Below the pieces are notes generated by a model, which saw nothing but the letters and a program-made list of their open reading frames with translations, made no database searches and had not been told where the DNA came from. The position numbers and the translations under genes were made by a program. A stretch of 64,000 nt of DNA from an uncultured Mycoplasmatota bacterium (lineage in GTDB: Bacteria > Bacillota_I > Bacilli_A > RF39 > UBA660), in contig CAMYVW010000001.1 of the NCBI GenBank assembly GCA_947302655.1, positions 276,263 through 340,262 of the forward strand, read 5' to 3'. Shown here in pieces: positions 26,333 to 33,582 of this stretch (position 1 is its first letter; each line of letters opens with the position of its first letter).

Positions 26333-26530
26333 TACTTCACCAATTTTAATAAGTTCAACTAAAGCTTGACTTCTTCCTTTAGAACCTAGTTTTTGTATTG
26401 TATTAGAAATATGATTTCTAACAGTTTTTTCACTAATACCTAATTCTTTTGATATTTCTTTAGTGTTTTTATTTTTAACTAAAAGATTAAAGATTTCTTG
26501 TTCTCTTTTAGTTAGTATATGATTTTTCAT
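26324..26530 (-). CDS. gerE: Sporulation transcription factor GerE
   Basis: 68 residues, a lone LuxR-type helix-turn-helix domain: LTKREQEIFNLLVKNKNTKEISKELGISEKTVRNHIS, then KLGSKGRSQALVELIKIGE. It is close to B. subtilis GerE along its whole length, including the KTVRNHIS recognition helix and GRSQA. GerE tunes late mother-cell genes (coat and crust) together with sigma-K. A sigma-K-like promoter lies 38 bases upstream. GerE is typical of Bacilli and largely absent from Clostridia, which supports placing the genome in Bacilli. Confidence 0.93.
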   Translation of the reverse strand: MKNHILTKREQEIFNLLVKNKNTKEISKELGISEKTVRNHISNTIQKLGSKGRSQALVELIKIGEVKI

Positions 26531-26567
26531 ACCTAGTTTCCTTTCATTTTATATATCCACTTACTTT

Positions 26568-26597
26568 TATAATATGAAAGAAAAAAAGGGTTGTGTA
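26568..26597 (-). promoter_or_regulatory. Candidate sigma-K promoter of gerE
   Basis: On the minus strand CATATTATA (26576-26568) fits the sigma-K -10 CATANNNTA. An ACA at 26596-26594 lies 17 bases upstream, near the -35 AC element. In Bacillus gerE is transcribed by sigma-K, whose gene is intact at 41883-42578. Confidence 0.45.
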
Positions 26598-26602
26598 GGT
26601 TA

Positions 26603-27094
26603 CTAACCTTCAAACTTAACTGTAATATATTTATTTTCTTTAAATTTTTCTTGTACACTTTTTATAATTTTATTAGCGATCTCATTATTATGAACATCAC
26701 TTGATATGGTTATACTAATTTGATTATCTCTTATTTTAATAAAACTATCATAATCAAATTCTTTCTTTATTAACCTTGATAATTCTTCTTCTTTCGTTTT
26801 ATAACTTGAAATCACCTCAAGTTCATCATAAGCATTATTCTTTTCTTCTAAAGTTGCCTCATCATCAAGAAGTATATTTTGTAGTTCATCAATTTTTCCC
26901 ATGGTAGATTCATCATCAGCAACTTTTAAAACGCTTATATTATTATCATCTGAAGAACTATTAGCTACATATGAGGAGCTGGATTGATATTTACCCATAG
27001 TTAAACTAGTTTGATCAGTTGAAAAATAGTAGATTCCTAAAACAATAATAAGTGAAAAAAGTGTAATAAACCATAAGCTTTGTTTATTTATCAT
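26603..27094 (-). CDS. spoIIIAH: Stage III sporulation protein AH (SpoIIIAH)
   Basis: 163 residues: MINKQSLWFITLFSLIIVLGIYY (N-terminal membrane helix as in B. subtilis SpoIIIAH), a variable Ser/Asp-rich linker, then the YscJ/FliF-like domain (DDEATLEEKNNAYDELEVIS...ELSRLIKKEFDYDSFIKIRDNQISITI). SpoIIIAH in the mother-cell membrane binds forespore SpoIIQ to form the channel between the two cells. The ATG at 27094 follows AAAGGAGG; an upstream ATG is ignored. The gene is not accompanied here by spoIIIAA-AG, so the operon has been split or the others lie elsewhere. Confidence 0.88.
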   Translation of the reverse strand: MINKQSLWFITLFSLIIVLGIYYFSTDQTSLTMGKYQSSSSYVANSSSDDNNISVLKVADDESTMGKIDELQNILLDDEATLEEKNNAYDELEVISSYKTKEEELSRLIKKEFDYDSFIKIRDNQISITISSDVHNNEIANKIIKSVQEKFKENKYITVKFEG

Positions 27095-27220
27095 ATAATC
27101 CTCCTTTATCATGATAATATATATGATTAATTGCGATAAATATGATTTATTTAAATAGACTTATTGTTTTATTAAGTATATTTTGATATATTTTATATAT
27201 GTATAAGGAAGGCTAAAAAA

Positions 27221-28390
27221 ATGAAAAACAAACTTATTATAACTTTATTTATTGTTATTTTATATTCAGTATTTTTCTTCGTGCCTATAAAAGAATTGTT
27301 AATAAGAAGAGGCACTATAAATTATTATAGATCTGATAACTGGGAACTAGTTAGTAAATCTAACGATAAAATCTATGATAAAATCATGACTTTAGAAGCA
27401 TTTATTAAAAATAGATACAATAATTATTTTCCTTTTTATAATAAAATAAATAATTTATATTATAGCTCTATAATTAATGTAGATAAATTATATTTAAACG
27501 ATATATATCTAAAAGATAATGCAGATAATGAAAGAATTTTTTATAGTGATGAAAATAATTTTTATTATGTTCTAAATAAATACTCTAAAAAAGAATTAGA
27601 GGACAGATTAGATAAAGAAGCATCATTTTATAATGAAATAAATGATAAATATCCAAGTGTTAATTTAGCTTTATATATTCCACTTAGATATGAATCATTT
27701 AAGTTTAATAATATAAATTCGAATTATGATTTAGTTAATGAGTTTATAAAAAAATTAAATTCAAATATTAAATATGACTTCTATAGTGTTAATAATTTAG
27801 AAGAATATAGTAAGTATTACTATAAAACAGATCACCACTATAATTCAAACGGAGCCGAAATAGCATATAAAGATATTTTAAATATGTTTAATATTGATAA
27901 CAAATTAGAAATATCTCATAAAGATGTTTATGAACCATATTATGGTTCTATGGCAAAAAGTACTTTACTTAAAAAAGTAAGTGATAAATTAACAGCTATA
28001 GATATTTCTAATAGTTTAGAAGTTAATATAGATGATGTTAATTTTAAACCACTTGAAAAGAAAGATAGAAAAGATCCTTTTTATGATTATTATGTTGGTT
28101 ATTTTAATGGTATGTATGATGAAATCATTTATAAAAATAATTCATCATTTAATAGAAATCTATTAATTATAGGTGATTCTTATTCATGGCAGGTAGATTA
28201 CTTACTTGCAACAAACTTTGATAAAACTTTTGTTATAAATACTAAATATGGTAAGTGGATAGATAATGATTTAGTATTAAAAGATTATATTAAAGAAAAT
28301 AATATAACTCATATATTATTCTTTAGAGAAGCAAAAAACCTAATATTTGATGCTGATAATTTAAAAGTAGATAAGAAGGTGATTAGGTAA
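27221..28390 (+). CDS. DHHW-family/AlgX-like SGNH hydrolase-fold protein
   Basis: 389 residues: an N-terminal signal anchor (about 5-25), then an exported domain with YKTDHHYNSNGAEIAY (the DHH(W) motif near residue 208) and NLLIIGDSYSWQVDYLL (SGNH block I Ser) near residue 310. These are the AlgJ/AlgX-type features of proteins that pass acyl groups to extracellular polymers together with an MBOAT. The next gene, overlapping by one base, is that MBOAT. The target polymer (peptidoglycan, teichoic acid or polysaccharide) is unknown. No dlt genes are adjacent. Confidence 0.82.
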   Translation: MKNKLIITLFIVILYSVFFFVPIKELLIRRGTINYYRSDNWELVSKSNDKIYDKIMTLEAFIKNRYNNYFPFYNKINNLYYSSIINVDKLYLNDIYLKDNADNERIFYSDENNFYYVLNKYSKKELEDRLDKEASFYNEINDKYPSVNLALYIPLRYESFKFNNINSNYDLVNEFIKKLNSNIKYDFYSVNNLEEYSKYYYKTDHHYNSNGAEIAYKDILNMFNIDNKLEISHKDVYEPYYGSMAKSTLLKKVSDKLTAIDISNSLEVNIDDVNFKPLEKKDRKDPFYDYYVGYFNGMYDEIIYKNNSSFNRNLLIIGDSYSWQVDYLLATNFDKTFVINTKYGKWIDNDLVLKDYIKENNITHILFFREAKNLIFDADNLKVDKKVIR

Positions 28391-29742
28391 TGGTATTCTC
28401 ATCAGTTATATTCTTATTTGCATTTTTACCACTATTCTTATTTTGTTATTTTGTACCTAAAAATATCAAAGTAAAGAATGTAGTACTTTTATTATTTTCT
28501 CTAGCATTTTATGCTTGGGGAGAACCATATTATTTTTTCTTAATGCTTTTTATGATAATTGTTAATTACAAATTAACAATTAAGATGGAAGAAAAGGAAA
28601 GTAAGAAAATATTTATTTTTTTGGTAATATTTAATTTGCTTTCTTTATTTTCATTTAAATATTTAAACTTTTGTATATCTAATTTAAATAATGTATTTAA
28701 TTTAAGTATTAAAAGCTTAAATTTATCTTTACCTATAGGTATTTCATTTTATACATTTCAAGTATTATCATATGTTATTGATGTCTATAATAAAAAGGTA
28801 AAAGCACAAAAAAGTTTTATTAATCTTGCTTGTTATGTAAGTGCTTTTCCTCAGCTTATAGCAGGACCTATAGTAAGATACACTGATATTGAAAAGGAAA
28901 TTACTAATAGAAAAACTACATCAGATGACTTTGCTGACGGAATTAGAAGATTTATTACTGGTTTATCAAAGAAAGTATTAATTGCTAACAATGTATCATA
29001 TGTATGTGATTCTATCTTTGCTCTAGGTGCACCAACTGTTGGTTTTATTGGTATACTAATAGCAATAGTATCATATACAATGCAAATCTATTTTGATTTT
29101 TCAGGATATTCTGATATGGCAATAGGCCTTGGAAGAATGTGTGGTTTCCATTATAATGAAAACTTTAATCATCCATATATTTCTAAATCAGTTACAGAGT
29201 TTTGGAGAAGATGGCACATATCACTATCGTCATTTTTTAAAGACTATGTTTATATTCCCCTTGGAGGAAATAGGAAAGGTACATTTAAACACATTAGAAA
29301 TATTTTAATTGTATGGGCTTTAACTGGACTATGGCATGGTGATTCATGGAACTTTATTTTATGGGGATTATATTATGGAGTTATTTTAATAATAGAGAAG
29401 TATTTATTTAAAAAAAGAAAAATATCATCACATATCTATACAATGGTTATTGTTATGATTGGCTGGCTTATTTTTAGACAAACAAATATGAGTGACTTAA
29501 TTACTTCATTTAAAGGTTTATTTGGCTGTTATGGTTTAGGAAGTATAAGAAGTTTATATTATCTAGGGATATTTTCATCAAGATATATTATTGCTTTTAT
29601 CTTTGCTATTATCTTATCAACAAATTTAATAAAATTTAAAGATAGTATTAGTAAGGATGTACTTTTAATTATATTATTTATAATTTCAATAATATTTGTT
29701 GTTGTAAGTAGTTATAATCCCTTTATTTATTTTAGATTTTAA
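28390..29742 (+). CDS. MBOAT-family membrane O-acyltransferase (AlgI/PatA/DltB-like)
   Basis: 450 residues with about 10-11 membrane helices. Conserved MBOAT features: FPQLIAGPIVRYTDIE, MQIYFDFSGYSDMAIGLGRMCGF, NFNHPYISKSVTEFWRRWHISLS, FKDYVYIPLGGNRKG and ALTGLWHGDSWNFILWG with the invariant His. It transfers acetyl or similar groups across the membrane to the partner encoded upstream. The start overlaps the previous stop (TAATG), showing tight coupling. A terminator follows, separating it from the bacteriocin-like cassette. Length and motifs look intact. Confidence 0.92.
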   Translation: MVFSSVIFLFAFLPLFLFCYFVPKNIKVKNVVLLLFSLAFYAWGEPYYFFLMLFMIIVNYKLTIKMEEKESKKIFIFLVIFNLLSLFSFKYLNFCISNLNNVFNLSIKSLNLSLPIGISFYTFQVLSYVIDVYNKKVKAQKSFINLACYVSAFPQLIAGPIVRYTDIEKEITNRKTTSDDFADGIRRFITGLSKKVLIANNVSYVCDSIFALGAPTVGFIGILIAIVSYTMQIYFDFSGYSDMAIGLGRMCGFHYNENFNHPYISKSVTEFWRRWHISLSSFFKDYVYIPLGGNRKGTFKHIRNILIVWALTGLWHGDSWNFILWGLYYGVILIIEKYLFKKRKISSHIYTMVIVMIGWLIFRQTNMSDLITSFKGLFGCYGLGSIRSLYYLGIFSSRYIIAFIFAIILSTNLIKFKDSISKDVLLIILFIISIIFVVVSSYNPFIYFRF

Positions 29743-29766
29743 AAGGAAGCTTTGCTTCCTTTTTTA
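29741..29766 (+). terminator. Terminator after the MBOAT gene
   Basis: AAAAGGAAGC-TTT-GCTTCCTTTT with T tail. Confidence 0.88.
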
Positions 29767-29844
29767 ATTTTCTAAAAAAATTTGAAAATAAAAAAGGAAA
29801 TGAAGAATTTTTCGGAAAAGTATATTAGTGAAGGGAGAATAATA

Positions 29845-31893
29845 ATGCATAAGAAAGTTTTCGTAGTAAAACAGCATGACATCACTGACTGTGCACCAGC
29901 ATGTTTATTGTCAATTATTAGCTTTTATGGTGGATACGTTCCTATTGAGATTATTAGACTTAAATGTGAAACTAATCATAACGGAACCTCTGCTTACAAT
30001 TTAATTGAAGCCGCAAGAGAACTTAATTTTAAAGCTGAAGCTTTAAGGTGTAAGAGTTATCAGGATTTAATTGAAAAGAATAGTTATCCATGTATAGTTC
30101 ATCTAAAACTAAAAAACAATCTTAATCACTTCGCAGTCTTATACTTTATATGTGATAAATATGCAATTTTAATGGATCCTGCAGTTGGTAAGGTTAAGAT
30201 GAGCATTAATGAGTTTAAAGATATATTTACTAATGTCACTATATTATTACAACCTCAATCAACCTTAATCAAATTTGAAAAACCAAATACAATTAAACAA
30301 GTAATATCCTCATTTTATCTTACCAATAAAAAAATAACTCTAAAATTACTATTATTAAGTTTTTTCTTAGTATTAGTTTCCTTATCAATTAGTTATTTTA
30401 TTAAATGTGGTTCTCTTGCATTATCAGGGGATTATGGTTTGCCTATATTATTCTATATCATGTTTATTTTTTTTATTGCATACATATTAAAAAATGTAAT
30501 CGACTATAAAAAGAATGAATTAATAATATATGCCAATAAAAACATCAGCGCTGATTTATACGAAAAGTTTTCCCATCAATTATTTATTCTTCCTTTAAAT
30601 TTTATTAAATCGAAAACTAGTGGTGAAATAATTAGCCGTTTTAGTGAGCTTTCACAAATAAACAAAATGATTCCTGAAATTATTGTAACTATAAGTTTAG
30701 ATTTAATAATGGCATTATGGGCACTTATATTTTCTTGCTTTATTTCGACATATTTATCATTATTAAGTGTTGTTTTAATGCTTATATATTTTATTATATC
30801 TTTTGCATTTAAAAATCCGACATTGCAAAAAATTAATAAAAATATCACATTATCAAGTGAATTTAATACATGCATTATTGATAATGTAAATTCAATTATT
30901 AGCACTAAATATACTAATAATGAAGAAAATATGGAAAAAAGATTAGAAAGAAGTGGAACCAGTTATCTACTTAATAATATGAACCTTGAGACATTTTTTA
31001 ACAAATTAAATGCTTTAAAAAACGTTTTATATGATCTTGGAAGATGGTTAATATTATCAATTGGTTTATATTTATGTTTTAAAAGAAAATTAAATGTAAT
31101 TGATCTATTTACTTTTGAAATAATTATTAACTATTTCTTTGAATCAATTAAAGATATGGTAGGTATGCTGCCAAGCATCTGCTACTTTAAAACATCGTTA
31201 TTTAAATTAAATGAGTTTTCAATAATAAAAGAGGAGAATAATGAAGCATTTAATTTTAAAAATGGTGATATTAAAGTAGAAAATTTATCATTTTCTTATG
31301 ACAATAATAATTTTATATTAAAAGATATTAATATTTTTATTAAGGAAAATGAAAAGATCTTACTTCAAGGTTGTTCAGGTTCTGGTAAAAGTACTTTCTG
31401 TCAGATTTTAAGTAAACAACTAAACTATAAAGAGGGAAGTGTAACCATAGGAGGCGTAGATATTAATGATATTAAATCTAATGATTTTCGAAAAAATATT
31501 ACCTATATAGGTCAGAAAGATTCATTAATTGTTGATACTATTTTAAAAAATATAATTTATGAAAGGAATATTAATGATAAAAATCTTGAAGATATATGTA
31601 AAATTTGTGAGATTGATAAAATAATAAAAAACAAGATTAATCGTTATAATGAGATTGTTAATGAATCTTCGATAAATATATCAGGTGGTGAAAAACAAAG
31701 AATAATTTTGGCAAGAGGACTTATTAATCCTGGCCAAATCATAATACTTGATGAGGCGTTAAGTGAAGTTAATAAAGATATGGAAGAAAGAATAATAAAT
31801 AAAGTATTTAAATATTTTAAAGATAGAACAATAATCTATGTTTCACACAAAGACTATAAAAATATTTTTAAGAAAAGGATATTAATTAGTTAA
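29845..31893 (+). CDS. Peptidase-containing ABC exporter (C39 protease, bacteriocin type)
   Basis: 682 residues. The N-terminal C39 peptidase domain begins VVKQHDITDCAPACLLSII, with catalytic C16, H95 (NLNHFAV) and D111 (MDPAVGK). Next is a six-helix membrane domain (about 155-430), then an NBD: Walker A GCSGSGKSTF, signature ISGGEKQR, Walker B IIILDEAL, and H-loop VSHK. Such PCAT exporters cut double-glycine leaders and export the peptide. Two genes with double-glycine leaders lie downstream in the same cassette. An in-frame TTG at 29782 exists, but the ATG at 29845 is preceded by GAAGGGAGAA and places the Cys motif correctly. All catalytic residues are intact. Confidence 0.94.
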   Translation: MHKKVFVVKQHDITDCAPACLLSIISFYGGYVPIEIIRLKCETNHNGTSAYNLIEAARELNFKAEALRCKSYQDLIEKNSYPCIVHLKLKNNLNHFAVLYFICDKYAILMDPAVGKVKMSINEFKDIFTNVTILLQPQSTLIKFEKPNTIKQVISSFYLTNKKITLKLLLLSFFLVLVSLSISYFIKCGSLALSGDYGLPILFYIMFIFFIAYILKNVIDYKKNELIIYANKNISADLYEKFSHQLFILPLNFIKSKTSGEIISRFSELSQINKMIPEIIVTISLDLIMALWALIFSCFISTYLSLLSVVLMLIYFIISFAFKNPTLQKINKNITLSSEFNTCIIDNVNSIISTKYTNNEENMEKRLERSGTSYLLNNMNLETFFNKLNALKNVLYDLGRWLILSIGLYLCFKRKLNVIDLFTFEIIINYFFESIKDMVGMLPSICYFKTSLFKLNEFSIIKEENNEAFNFKNGDIKVENLSFSYDNNNFILKDINIFIKENEKILLQGCSGSGKSTFCQILSKQLNYKEGSVTIGGVDINDIKSNDFRKNITYIGQKDSLIVDTILKNIIYERNINDKNLEDICKICEIDKIIKNKINRYNEIVNESSINISGGEKQRIILARGLINPGQIIILDEALSEVNKDMEERIINKVFKYFKDRTIIYVSHKDYKNIFKKRILIS

Positions 31894-31894
31894 A

Positions 31895-32275
31895 GTGATT
31901 GAAAACTATTTTGAATTAAAGTTTTATAAACATAAAAATAATAAATATTTATTTTATATTCTGACTTTATTAATAACTTTCTTAGTTTTTCTATCTCGAA
32001 TAAAAATCAACAAATATGTTAATTTCAAACTACTTAAAATAAATAACATTTACTATATTAAGTGTGAAAATCATTGTAGTACTATCATGAATAGAAATAC
32101 TATACAATTTGATAATCACAATTTAAAATACAAGTTTAAAAGTAAGATGGATAATCTATATGAAATTAATATATTAGATAAAAATGAAATTAATAATAAC
32201 GCTGATATTAAAATCCCATTAAAAAAACAAAGTGTACATAATGCACTATTTAATATTTTTAAGAGAAAGGAGTAA
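31895..32275 (+). CDS. Small one-TM accessory protein of the peptide export cassette
   Basis: 126 residues from GTG, one base after the exporter stop. It has a short cytoplasmic N-terminus, one membrane helix (about 18-36, YLFYILTLLITFLVFLS), then a compact Lys/Asn-rich exported domain with a CENHC motif and ending LFNIFKRKE. Topology resembles the N-terminal end of bacteriocin accessory (HlyD/MesE-type) proteins, but the coiled coil and barrel are missing. It could be a minimal adaptor or the immunity protein. It overlaps the first peptide gene by one base (TAATG). I know no matching family. Confidence 0.7.
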   Translation: MIENYFELKFYKHKNNKYLFYILTLLITFLVFLSRIKINKYVNFKLLKINNIYYIKCENHCSTIMNRNTIQFDNHNLKYKFKSKMDNLYEINILDKNEINNNADIKIPLKKQSVHNALFNIFKRKE

Positions 32276-32427
32276 TGAAATTGGAAATATTAAAACAAGA
32301 AGAATTAAAAAATGTTATGGGAGGAGGTATCACTTTTAAGTTTATTATGGGACTAATAACTGCAGGGACATTCATTGTTGGGTTAGTTGATGGTTTCCTA
32401 AGACCTTTAAAGTGTAGAAACTACTAG
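32275..32427 (+). CDS. Double-glycine-leader peptide 1 (putative bacteriocin)
   Basis: 50 residues, missed by length-limited gene finders. The leader MKLEILKQEELKNVMGG is typical: hydrophobic positions before a GG pair and the ELKNV element. The C39 exporter should cut after residue 17. The 33-residue core is GITFKFIMGLITAGTFIVGL plus VDGFLRPLKCRNY. It is membrane-active in character, with Gly spaced along a helix (including a GLVDG GxxxG motif), and ends in a Cys-containing basic tail. The ribosome binding site AGAAAGGAG is strong, and the start overlaps the accessory gene stop. Two-peptide bacteriocin component is the best reading; a signalling peptide is possible. Confidence 0.85.
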   Translation: MKLEILKQEELKNVMGGGITFKFIMGLITAGTFIVGLVDGFLRPLKCRNY

Positions 32428-32428
32428 T

Positions 32429-32584
32429 ATGAAACAAAATGAATTAAAAAACATCTATGGTGGATCATTTAATTTTACAACAACATTCTTTAATTCAATA
32501 TCAAGATATATAACTACAGTTAAAAGTGTAGCTGAATCTATTGGTAGCTCAATTAGAAGAATATTTAGTAAAAGATATTGCTAG
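32429..32584 (+). CDS. Double-glycine-leader peptide 2 (putative partner peptide)
   Basis: 51 residues, starting two bases after peptide 1. The leader is short, MKQNELKNIYGG, and shares ELKN..GG with peptide 1. The 39-residue core begins SFNFTTTFF and ends SIRRIFSKRYC. It is amphipathic and cationic, with Ser/Thr/Ile on one face and four Arg/Lys in the last ten residues, and has a single Cys as the last residue. The pairing of a hydrophobic Gly-rich peptide and a cationic amphipathic peptide is typical of class IIb bacteriocins. There is no separate ribosome binding site apart from sequence in the end of peptide 1, so translation may be coupled. Confidence 0.82.
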   Translation: MKQNELKNIYGGSFNFTTTFFNSISRYITTVKSVAESIGSSIRRIFSKRYC

Positions 32585-32588
32585 ATAG

Positions 32589-32622
32589 TAAAAGTTGATA
32601 CAAATATGTATCAACTTTTTTA
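32589..32622 (+). terminator. Terminator closing the peptide export cassette
   Basis: AAAGTTGATAC-AAATAT-GTATCAACTTT followed by T. Confidence 0.9.
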
Positions 32623-32781
32623 AGTTAGACAAATATATTTTCGTATATGTATAACTTCATTTTCCGCAACTGCTAATCAGGGAACTCTAAGGCAAAATAG
32701 TTGTTATTAAGTTGGATCTGTTTGTACATGTTCATTTCATATAAGCAACGTAAACTCAACAAATTTTGCTGCATGATCTGA

Positions 32782-32967
32782 AAAACAAACTTTAAAATAA
32801 CTGATCAATATAAACCTGCATATTCAGTATATTTTCCTTATAGTTATGTTGGAAACGGAGTTTCAAATAGCCACTATGAGTACCTTACAATAAATGGTAA
32901 AGTTATACTTCAAAACTCTAACGGTGATATTACAGATATATTAATGAATGTAACGTGGTTCATTTAA
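32782..32967 (+). pseudogene. Degenerate C-terminal fragment of a phage tail/baseplate-type protein
   Basis: In the 489-base gap between the peptide cassette and rpsU, one frame is open from just after a TGA (32779) to TAA at 32965. It reads NFKITDQYKPAYSVYFPYSY, then VGNGVSNSHYEYLTINGKVI, and ends NVTWFI. The YKPAY.VYFP...YEYL.I..G.V.L...G.IT.I.MNVTW pattern is the usual C-terminal domain of siphophage minor tail proteins. It has no start codon or ribosome binding site, and the upstream 180 bases carry stops in all frames. So this is a relic, seen only as its last 61 codons. The rest of the gap shows only the rpsU promoter. Confidence 0.6.
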
Positions 32968-33012
32968 AAATACAGTAGAGTTATTTTTCCCCTTTAATCC
33001 TTTAAAAACTAC

Positions 33013-33041
33013 TTGTATAATCATAACTTATTTGCTATAAT
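33013..33041 (+). promoter_or_regulatory. Promoter of rpsU
   Basis: TTGTAT (33013-33018), 17-base spacer, TATAAT (33036-33041). Confidence 0.75.
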
Positions 33042-33073
33042 AACCAGTAGTTGAAGTCGAAGGGAGGGAAATC

Positions 33074-33268
33074 ATGACTAAGGTCGTTGTTCAAAATGGT
33101 AACATTGATGGAGCTTTAAAGAAATTTAAGGCAAAAGTTGCAAGAAGCGGTGTCCCTTCAGAACTTAAAAAAAGAAAACATTATGAAAAACCAGGGGTTA
33201 AAAGAAGAGAAGCTAAAAAAGAAATGATTAGAAACTCTCGTAAAGCTAGCCGTAATAAAGGATTTTAA
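33074..33268 (+). CDS. rpsU: 30S ribosomal protein S21
   Basis: 64 residues, strongly basic: KVVVQNGNIDGALKKFKAKV...SGVPSELKKRKHYEKPGVKRREAKK, the S21 signature (NE.ID.ALRRFKR, KRK.YEKPS..RK). It binds the 30S platform near the anti-Shine-Dalgarno. It has a good GAAGGGAGGG ribosome binding site. It precedes yqfC/yqfD as in many Bacilli, but yqeY, usually between, is missing. A terminator follows. Confidence 0.96.
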   Translation: MTKVVVQNGNIDGALKKFKAKVARSGVPSELKKRKHYEKPGVKRREAKKEMIRNSRKASRNKGF

Positions 33269-33269
33269 T

Positions 33270-33297
33270 AAACACTTTTAAAAAGTGTTTTTTTATT
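33270..33297 (+). terminator. Terminator after rpsU
   Basis: AAACACTTTT/AAAAGTGTTT stem with T tail. Confidence 0.88.
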
Positions 33298-33336
33298 TTC
33301 TTAAATATTCCTGCATATAATTTATAAGGTGAAATT

Positions 33337-33582
33337 ATGAAAGCAATTGATAGATTAAAATATGGGTTTCGCAGTAAAGAATATTTTATATCTATATATC
33401 CTGATCATATCTATGTAATAAATTATAAAGATATCATTGATTTTACAGCTAATAATATCATACTTGAATTTAATGATTTTAAACTTAAAATTAAGGGATT
33501 AGATTTTAAAATAATTAGAAAAAACAATTGTGAAATTGATATTTTAGGTTTTTTTAATTCAATGGAGATAATTAATGGGTAA
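33337..33582 (+). CDS. yqfC: Sporulation protein YqfC
   Basis: 81 residues of the YabP/YqfC family: YFISIYPDHIYVINYKDIIDFTANNIILEFNDFKLKIKGLDFKI, the G..I.I..Y..I..Y..I...... pattern of short beta strands. It is a sigma-E-dependent mother-cell protein in Bacillus needed for efficient sporulation; mechanism unknown. It overlaps yqfD by eight bases, which confirms the identification. The ribosome binding site AAGGTGAAATT precedes ATG at 33337. Confidence 0.85.
   Translation: MKAIDRLKYGFRSKEYFISIYPDHIYVINYKDIIDFTANNIILEFNDFKLKIKGLDFKIIRKNNCEIDILGFFNSMEIING

Noticed and set aside
29782..29844. N-terminal extension of the C39 exporter from TTG
   Set aside because: It would add 21 residues ahead of a family-typical N-terminus, and the good ribosome binding site is at 29831-29840.
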